A stretch of DNA of 64,000 nucleotides from Symbiodinium natans. Taxonomy: Eukaryota > Sar > Dinophyceae > Suessiales > Symbiodiniaceae. The notes under the pieces are model-generated. The model searched no databases, was not told where the DNA came from, and saw only the letters and a program-made list of their open reading frames with translations. Both the position numbers and the translations under genes were made by a program. Below, piece after piece: positions 57,310-64,000 of this stretch (its first letter is position 1; every line of letters begins with the position of its first letter). The DNA is taken from positions 310,001 to 374,000 of the forward strand of contig CAJNDS010000102.1 in assembly GCA_905221605.1 (NCBI GenBank), in the 5' to 3' direction.

Positions 57310-60300
57310 GACACTCGAATCATGCGAGTCCTCGGCCCCCGCCCCCCAAATCCCTCGCGGCTCTCAACATTGGGTTTAAGGATTTGGAACCCAAACCCTG
57401 AACCCTGAACCCTGAACCCTAAACCGTAAACCCTACACCCTAAACCCTAAACCAGAGCCCTAAACCCTAAACCCTTTTTTTGAGCAACGGACTTTGGAGG
57501 CTGCCGGCAAACCCTAAACCCTAAACCCTAAACCCTGTGTTTGTTCATGGCCATGCCTGTGTAGCCAAACGAGGTATTGTCTGTAAACCTGGGCAGTGGG
57601 GAAGTGGCGGCACGCTTTGCCTCTCTTGCAACTCTCTCCCTATTTCGGAGTAGACCCTGGAAGAAAAGTACTTTTTAGGAATACGTAGCTAGAATAGGAA
57701 CCCAGAAACAAAAAAAGTATTAAAGTATAGTACTCCAAAACCCAGCTCTAAGTGCAGCAGAACGGGATCGGTACCGGGAATTGACACGGCATGGGCCTGC
57801 CTCTTGTTTGGAAGACCATTGCTGTCGAGTTGGGAAAGGCTTTGGGGGCAGAACACGCGCATGCCTCAACCCCCTTTCGAGTTAAAGCGGCTAGCCGCGC
57901 CCAAGGTCGACACACCACAGACCCCAAAGCTGCTTGTTTTTGCTGCGTCCGGTTTCGGTCAAACACGCGGGTTTGCACAAAGGCTTGCTCGGCAAGCACC
58001 TCTTGTTTGCCACGAAAAGCCCATTAGGTAGTCCTGTAGATCGCCCCCTAATCTTAGGGGCGGAATACCCTGGCCCCAAAAAGGTTCTCCTTTTCCATAC
58101 AGTGAGATTCTATATTACAAAAAAGGTTAATGTTGCACCTGCCTTAGTGTGTTGGCCCCCCCCTCCCCCCAGAACAGTCGAAGCTGCTGTCGTCTCTGTT
58201 TACATGGTCCACGGGTTTTATATGATTTAAACAGGGAGGTCTTTACATAAGTGAAAAAGGGGCAGCGATGCTCGGCAATCTTTTTTTTCAAAGGCGCGCC
58301 ACGTGGAATTTTCTAACGGCGCCCGGACTATTCAGGATCCCACCGCGCACCCCCAAACAGGCAGGGAGTCCTGAATAGCCCAGCCAGGATGACTTTACAG
58401 AGCGGGCCCCCCACTAAACCAGGTAGAACATTAACGCCTAAACCCTAAAACCCAAACCCTATAAACCCTAAACCCTAATCCCTAAACGAAGGTTGGCCTC
58501 CCGGCCGGGTGAGCCGACGTGGCGCTCGAAATGATGGGTTTGCTGTCCCTTTTGCTGTTGAACCCAAGAAGGAGAAATGAAAACCCCCGGTTTAGGGTTT
58601 AGGGTTTAGGGTTTAGGGTCCCTGGGTATACGGACGATTCGCCCTTTGCGGGGCTCACGTAGTCCCCGATTAAGAAGCGCTTGTTGCAAGATCTGAGAAA
58701 TCCGTCGGGCCTGCACTGCTGGTTTCGCAACCCTAAACCCTAAACCCTACACCCTAAACCCTAATCCCAAAACCCCAAGTCCTACACGCTAGGCTCAGCA
58801 TCTGCCGAGACTCAGACCCAAGACTTTGTGCGAAACAATGGGTGCTTTACGGGAGATTCGTGAGATTCCCCAAAACGAAGTTGGCCTCACCAGCGCTTGA
58901 ACAATGGTCGAACCATTCCTCTAGTCCGGGGAATCTTTTCTGGGTCGGACGAAGAGCGTCTCGCAACCGAACTGGCGTGATCCACAACCCTGAACCCCGA
59001 AAGACCAAGAAGCCCTCTGGACCCGAAACATCTCGAAACCCGAATTGAAGCCAAACCCTAAAAGACTTAGGGTTTAGGGTTTAGGGTTTAGGGCCGATAC
59101 ACCCTAAGCCCTAAGCCCCTGTAGCTGCATCGGTTGCCCAAGCAGCTCCCACGTTGGAGTCGGAAGGGCAACTGGTGGTCCGACCTGGGATGCAAGCCCT
59201 GAACCCGAAACTGCAGGATTCCAGGCTGCCCTCTGTCATCGGGTTTCGGGTTAGGGTTTAGGGATTTTTTGGCACCCGACTAGCCACGGCAATGCGGGGT
59301 TTGTAGGGTTTAGGGTTTAGGGTTTAGGGTTTTTTTCGCCACCCGCCTAGCTGACGCAGAGCATCGCACTGCAGGTTTAGGGTTTAGGGTTTAGGGTCTA
59401 GGGTCTAGGGTCTAGGGTCAAAGCCAGTACAGCACCGCATAGGGTTGAGTGGAAGGGGGTTAGTAAACATCAGTCCATGTGAGGGAACTCGCAAGCCCAG
59501 ACGGCCATTAACGATGGCTGTTTCGAGTTTCGAGCGGGCTTCGGAAAAAACACACGGCCTGCAACAGGCCCTTTTTTGTTTGAACCCAGACTCTGTAAGG
59601 CCCTACACCCTAAACCCTATACCCTGGCCCCATCGACCGACCCCCTCTTACCCTTCAGGTTGGCCCCCCTCACACACTGCTTGGGCGCCAAATCCCTGAA
59701 GCCCCACATCCAGCGACCCTAAACCCTAAACCCTAAACCCTGAACACCTCTCGGGTTCTCATCTGCACTCAATGAGATCCCATCTCTCCCCCGAAGCCCT
59801 GAACTTTACCAAACCCTATAACCATAAACAAACCCTAAACCCTAAACCCTAAACCCTAAACCCTAAACCCTAAACCCTAAACCCTTGGGCTGCCCCAAGG
59901 TTGATGTTCTACTTCGCTGGCTCACTTGCGGGATGTTGCTCATGGGTACTACACTGTCCTACACTACACAGCCCCTCAGCGACCGAAGGCCGCACAGCAA
60001 GGACCCTTGAGAATTGTGGGGTTAAGGGGCCTTTCTTGTCGTTCTTCCAGGTACGGCAAAACCCCGCCATTGCAGCCTAGATATCTGTCTCATGGAACGC
60101 GAGAATTGACAAGCTTTGCTGTGCCCCGCGCGGGGATCTTGTTCCAAGCTTTTCGTTGGTTGCTTTCCTGCGCGCAGGTCGGGGCAATGACCCCAAACCC
60201 TATAAACCCCAAAACCCTAAGCCCCCCTAAACCCTAAACCCTAAACCCTAAACCCTAAACCCTAAACCCTAAACCCTAAACCCTAAACCCTAAACCCTAA

Positions 60301-61550
60301 ACCCTAAACCCTAAACCCTAAACCCTAAACCCAAACCCCTAAACCACCCTGTTCCCTCATTGGGCATCCCAAGCTTTCGGAGACTCGTCCCCGGACGGGC
60401 TATCATACCCTAGCAACCCTGAAAAAGGCCCTTTATAGGCTGGCTTCTGGGGATTCTAGGGCCCAACCCTAAACCCTAAACCCTAAACCCTAAACCCTAT
60501 AGACCCTAGACCCTAGACCCTAAACCCTATAAATAGCCCATCCTGGACTACTTCTACCCCAAAGTCTACCTTAAGAACCCCAAAACCCTACTATTTTTGT
60601 AGGTTGCCTAAGAACTTTATAGGGGGGTTTGTAAGAAGAACCTGCAAAAAAAGTAGGTTTTGGGTTCGTAAGCCCTAAGAACCCTAAACCCTAAACCCTA
60701 CAAACCCAGTTTGACTGAGCCACGTTCTGACTGAGCCGCGCTCGGCTTGGCGTACGACCCTGAACACTGGAACACGACGGCTGACTCCCTAAACCCTAAA
60801 CCCTAAACCCTAAACCCTAAACCCTAAACCCTATACCCTATACCTATACCCTATAAACCCTAACCCCAAACCCTAAACCCTAAATTCTAAACCCTAAACC
60901 CCAAACCCTGACCCACCTCCAGAGCCACATCTTGCCTTTGCTGTGTTGGGTTAAGGTACGGGTTGTTTCGGGCCAATTTGAGGGCCTATAGTTTGCAGGG
61001 CTTGCGGAAGAATCGCCCACAAGCAAAGTTTTTACAAAACAAATGAATTAAAACAAAAAAAAGACTGGATCCAGCCCGGCTGCCGTCCGGGACCACTCTG
61101 GCTCTGGATTCGGGCTGGGCGCACGATGACTTTCTTAAGGCTCGGTCGCGTCTTGAAACTGTAGCCCGTCATCGCGTCCCGGAAACGGCACGCAACCTCC
61201 GGCGTGACAAAGCCTCAGCAAACCGCGTCATGCCAGAATGAGACAACCTTAAACTGAAATACTCCAGCCCTCACCCCTTAATACACGATTTTTGAACTGC
61301 AAGACTTAACGGCAGCTCTTTACAAATCACCTTCAGAGGCGCCCGTCCAGACTCTTGCGCGCATAAGCGCCTGTGCTTCTCGATGCGCCACAGAACACCC
61401 TCTCACGGCTTGCGCTTTAGGGGAAGATGCCTTGTTATGTTGGGGTTGAGATACGTTGTTTACGCTGCTGGAGCCGAGACATAAACTCACATTTACCTAG
61501 CTCGAGGACCGCAACCTAAAGTAAACACACCTGTCAACAGCCGAGACCCC
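57310..61550. other. Dense telomere-type blocks, no fixed exons
   Basis: Blocks at 57390-57475, 57510-57538, 58440-58490, 58590-58620, 58730-58770, 59067-59092, 59296-59330, 59375-59420, 59716-59745, 59829-59885, 60195-60343 (about 18 units), 60465-60530, 60675-60700 and 60787-60912. A family F element lies at 60573-60672. Open stretches near 57750-58000 and 58842-59048 were not resolved into exons. From 60913 to 61550 I see nothing assignable. Confidence 0.6.
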
Positions 61551-61553
61551 CAC

Positions 61554-61690
61554 CGATGAAGGCATACCCGTGATTCCTGGACTGTCCATGCGACTTCTGC
61601 GGCAGGTGGAAGTAGTTCATGTGCCCTGCGTAGCGCATTAAGAGGCGGTCCTTCTTACGAGCCGAGTCCATCCAGATTGTACGAGAATCC
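61554..61690 (-). CDS. Exon resembling an RRM_2 (Mei2-like) RNA-binding domain
   Basis: Forty-five codons with one-base start after AATAG and donor ATCG/GTGGGG. The order RTIWMD, then LLMRYAGHMNYFHLP, then NHGYAFI resembles the first strand, the YDFFYLP segment and the GYAFI strand of Mei2-type RNA-recognition motifs, with a shortened first helix. These domains bind RNA. The match is from memory of the family and covers only part of the domain; it could be a gene relic. Confidence 0.4.
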
Positions 61691-61913
61691 CTATTACTGG
61701 GAGTGTGTTGACAAGTGTGATCTCGATGCCTACGGCCTTCCGCTCGAGACTCTTTTGTGTAGGAGGCTGTGCCAGGCATCTTTAAAATCGAGATGTATAG
61801 CCAAAGCACCTGTGCTCAGCACCAATCCCTGAGACTACGCAGTTCTTTGTGTGGCCTTCTGTGTAAAAGAGTCGGTAAGCTGCGCCTCCGTGGGAGCTCC
61901 CTCAGCTCACACG

Positions 61914-61928
61914 GGTTAGGAGCCCAAA
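61914..61928 (+). other. Candidate primer-binding site of the gag-like element
   Basis: GGTTAGGAGCCCAAATT resembles the primer-binding site of the LTR element at 31464-40301 (GGTTATGAGCCCAAATT) with one change. It would complement an anticodon arm reading CTCCTAA. An LTR would have to end near 61910; I cannot define its start (possibly near 61704). Confidence 0.4.
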
Positions 61929-61937
61929 TTTGACGCA

Positions 61938-64000
61938 ATGGAACAATCTCCTGGATCTGGAGCGCAAGCCGAGCCAAACCCGTTCTGGTCAGATGCAGTG
62001 CAGCAGGAGTTCCGAAGGGCTCAGTCAGGGGCTGCCAGTAGAGCTTCGAGTGAGCTCTCTGCTCAGTCTTTGGAGCCGAACTATGATCAGATGGAGGGTG
62101 GGGACGAGGCAACCGAAGTTACGAATAGTGATCTTCAGAGGAGTGGAATAGCTCAAGCCGAAGCTGGTGAGGTGGGACCCAGTGCCAGGGAGCCTGCAGT
62201 TGATATGGCTGGCGTGGCTGCGGAGCGTGTTGTCCAATTCAGGGAGAACGAGCAGTCGTCAGCTGAAGAGTTGATTCCCGACTACTCTAGGCTGGGCGCT
62301 CCAACAGGAGCATCTGCTGCGGGAGAGCAAGCTGTAGCAGATGATCGGCAGAGCGATATGGAAGCTCGGGTGGCCTCTATGGCTGCGGAAAGCCCGGTCT
62401 TGGGAATGAACTTCCCAATGCAGCACCAAGGGGTTCAAATTGACACTCAGGCCTTGGGCGCGTTGATGAGTCAGCTCATGCAGGTACAGATGGCGCCTGT
62501 GTTGGATCGTGTGCTAGAAGCTACGTCATCGCTGAGTCAGAGGCTAGACAAGCTGGAGAGCTCTAGGAATTCCAGTGCGAGCAATTCGTTGGATGGTGGG
62601 GGCGGGCGGCAGCCAGCCGTAGTGGGTCCTATATCCTCGACATTTTCGCCTGAGCAGTTGGGTTCGCTGACAGCAAATATGCAACGAGGGCACGCCGTGC
62701 CACAAACCAATGTGCAGCAGTTGATGCAGCAGAGTCCTCCAAGTAGTGTCAGTCTTCTTGGTCCTCGGGGTGAGCAGAGTGGCCAGGGCTTCGCCGTAGG
62801 GGAGGGTTTGGGTGTGGCTGGTGGGCAGCCTGGGGAAGGTGATCTCACGCCGAACTGGGTACCGAGGGACCCAAGCGGATGGTTTACTGTAGGTAATGTA
62901 TTCAGTTCGGTTGCTCGGGCGTTTTCGCCGTTCCAGAGAACGCATGTCCCTGAGTTCCCTCGAACCCGAACCCCTAGCCCTTCGAGGCGTAGTGATCCTG
63001 GGGCCCGATCCCGTGTAGCTAAGCGCACTCCGGATTCAGGCCATCCCAGGTCAGAGCCGGGTGCAGTGCATGGGCAAAGTAGGGCTAGCGGGGGTCAGAA
63101 CCCCAATCCAAGCTCTTTCATCCAGGAAACTGCTGTAAGACAAGCTGGCTCAGGGCTCCCGATGCTGCCAAAGTTCCAGCACGCTGGAGGTGTGGGGAGT
63201 CAGTCTGCAGTGGCCCAGGGTTTGAACAAAGAAAGCTTGGGCGGAAGTCAGGTGGTTCTTGGGGCTCCGGGTTTAACGAGGGGCGGTTCAGACTTCTTGG
63301 GGGTTCCGAGGGGTGCTTGGGATGGTCAGGGGAGTTCGGCGGTTGGGCTAGGAGGAACGTTGGGACCTGATGTCTCCAAACCCGACAGCAATGCTGCTGG
63401 TAGGTCGGAGTTCACCCCTCCCCGACGCCCGAAGATCGTTTATCCTCATACGCCAGGTGGCACTGAGATTAGGCCTCCAGCGGGACCTGCCCCTGATTCA
63501 CCTCCTCAAGGGCCTCCAGCCCCTCCAAGCCATACACTTTATCCGGAAGTTACTGCTGTTCCAGCTCCGCCGTGCCCAGGGAGGGAAGTTGGAGGCAGGG
63601 ATCGTTTTACTCCTGGGGATCGGGTGTGGTGGTCGGTGCCGGAGTTGGGTGAGCCGGATAAAGACGCTGCGGTTAAGGCGGGCGACTGGCTTGTTCAAAT
63701 CAAGGTCATCATGTCTGATTTGAGTGCGGGGTCCGGGGAGTGGTGGCAGATGCTCGTTGATGAGGCTAAGGCGGCGTATGAAAAGTGGTCGAGCGCTCCT
63801 GCTATTGAGCGCGCAGGGATAAAGGCCATTCCAAGCCTGCGTCTTCAGGACGAGCGATATGTGCGTTTGGAGTCAAGGGCATTTTCAATGATCCACTCAA
63901 GTTTGCCCAGAAGCATCAAGGAAGAATTGTTGGCCACGCGTTCTTTAACATGTCTTGATGCGTTGTTTGTGATTCTGAAGACTTTTCAGCCGGGTGGGCT
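61938..64000 (+). CDS. Gag-like start of a Ty1/copia-type retrotransposon polyprotein (partial)
   Basis: ATG at 61938 follows an in-frame TAG (61917-61919). The frame stays open for 687 codons to the window edge. The first ~500 residues are disordered, rich in S, Q, G and P. From about residue 560 a helical domain appears (GDWLVQIKVIMSDLS, WWQMLVDEAKAAYEKW, RAFSMIHSSLPRSIKEELL, FVILKTFQPGG) of the type heading copia-like polyproteins in dinoflagellates. Protease, integrase and reverse transcriptase would lie downstream. No stop or frameshift is seen, so the copy may be intact. The assignment rests on recalled similarity and candidate primer site. Confidence 0.7.
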   Translation, partial: MEQSPGSGAQAEPNPFWSDAVQQEFRRAQSGAASRASSELSAQSLEPNYDQMEGGDEATEVTNSDLQRSGIAQAEAGEVGPSAREPAVDMAGVAAERVVQFRENEQSSAEELIPDYSRLGAPTGASAAGEQAVADDRQSDMEARVASMAAESPVLGMNFPMQHQGVQIDTQALGALMSQLMQVQMAPVLDRVLEATSSLSQRLDKLESSRNSSASNSLDGGGGRQPAVVGPISSTFSPEQLGSLTANMQRGHAVPQTNVQQLMQQSPPSSVSLLGPRGEQSGQGFAVGEGLGVAGGQPGEGDLTPNWVPRDPSGWFTVGNVFSSVARAFSPFQRTHVPEFPRTRTPSPSRRSDPGARSRVAKRTPDSGHPRSEPGAVHGQSRASGGQNPNPSSFIQETAVRQAGSGLPMLPKFQHAGGVGSQSAVAQGLNKESLGGSQVVLGAPGLTRGGSDFLGVPRGAWDGQGSSAVGLGGTLGPDVSKPDSNAAGRSEFTPPRRPKIVYPHTPGGTEIRPPAGPAPDSPPQGPPAPPSHTLYPEVTAVPAPPCPGREVGGRDRFTPGDRVWWSVPELGEPDKDAAVKAGDWLVQIKVIMSDLSAGSGEWWQMLVDEAKAAYEKWSSAPAIERAGIKAIPSLRLQDERYVRLESRAFSMIHSSLPRSIKEELLATRSLTCLDALFVILKTFQPGG

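Overview
The window most probably comes from a dinoflagellate nuclear genome. Four lines point there. (1) Blocks of the TTTAGGG telomere-type repeat are scattered along most of the 64 kb, on both strands. (2) Small split exons can be read with consistent phase through introns that end AG followed by G and often begin GC, GA or GG instead of GT. (3) Short terminal-inverted-repeat elements sit exactly in some of those introns, as introners do. (4) The right end carries the gag-like start of a Ty1/copia-type polyprotein of a style common in dinoflagellates. No spliced-leader sequence was found, so the taxonomic call is inference. Exons were found by reading frames, splice junctions and phase by eye; no alignment or RNA evidence was available and the exon list is certainly incomplete.

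Layout. 1-9 kb is mainly minus-strand genes: a six-exon unknown gene running off the left edge (86-1656), further exons at 3.4-5.4 kb, an uninterrupted FHA-domain gene (5852-7447), and a three-exon gene with a conserved dinoflagellate-like motif (8157-8798). 9-12.5 kb is repeat rich. 12.7-14.95 kb is a composite satellite. 15-31 kb alternates telomere-type blocks, inverted-repeat elements and isolated exons (16.9-17.4, 23.8, 24.1-24.5 on the plus strand, 24.8-25.4, 29.1 kb). 31464-40301 is a complete, very young LTR element on the minus strand. 40.3-47 kb is arrays, microsatellites and small elements. 46.9-56.5 kb again holds short exons, mostly minus strand, including two genes only about 70 bp apart (53.7 and 53.6 kb). 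57-61 kb is dense in repeat blocks. 61938 to the window end is the gag-like retroelement ORF.

The most unusual object is the 8.84 kb LTR element. It has 287-bp LTRs differing at one base, a 5-bp target duplication, a primer-binding site matching the anticodon arm of initiator tRNA-Met (half-tRNA priming, as in copia), and a polypurine tract. Yet its two overlapping ORFs (about 1206 and 1415 codons) show no protease, integrase, reverse transcriptase or RNase H. They encode RNA-binding style modules instead: a WW-like segment, an S1-like segment, an MLLE/PABC-like segment and six CCCH zinc fingers. It looks like a non-autonomous element that has assembled host-type mRNA-binding domains.

The second theme is intron origin. 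At least five inverted-repeat elements of four sequence families lie exactly between exons whose reading phases join, and TTTAGGG blocks repeatedly start at a 5' splice site or end at a 3' splice site.
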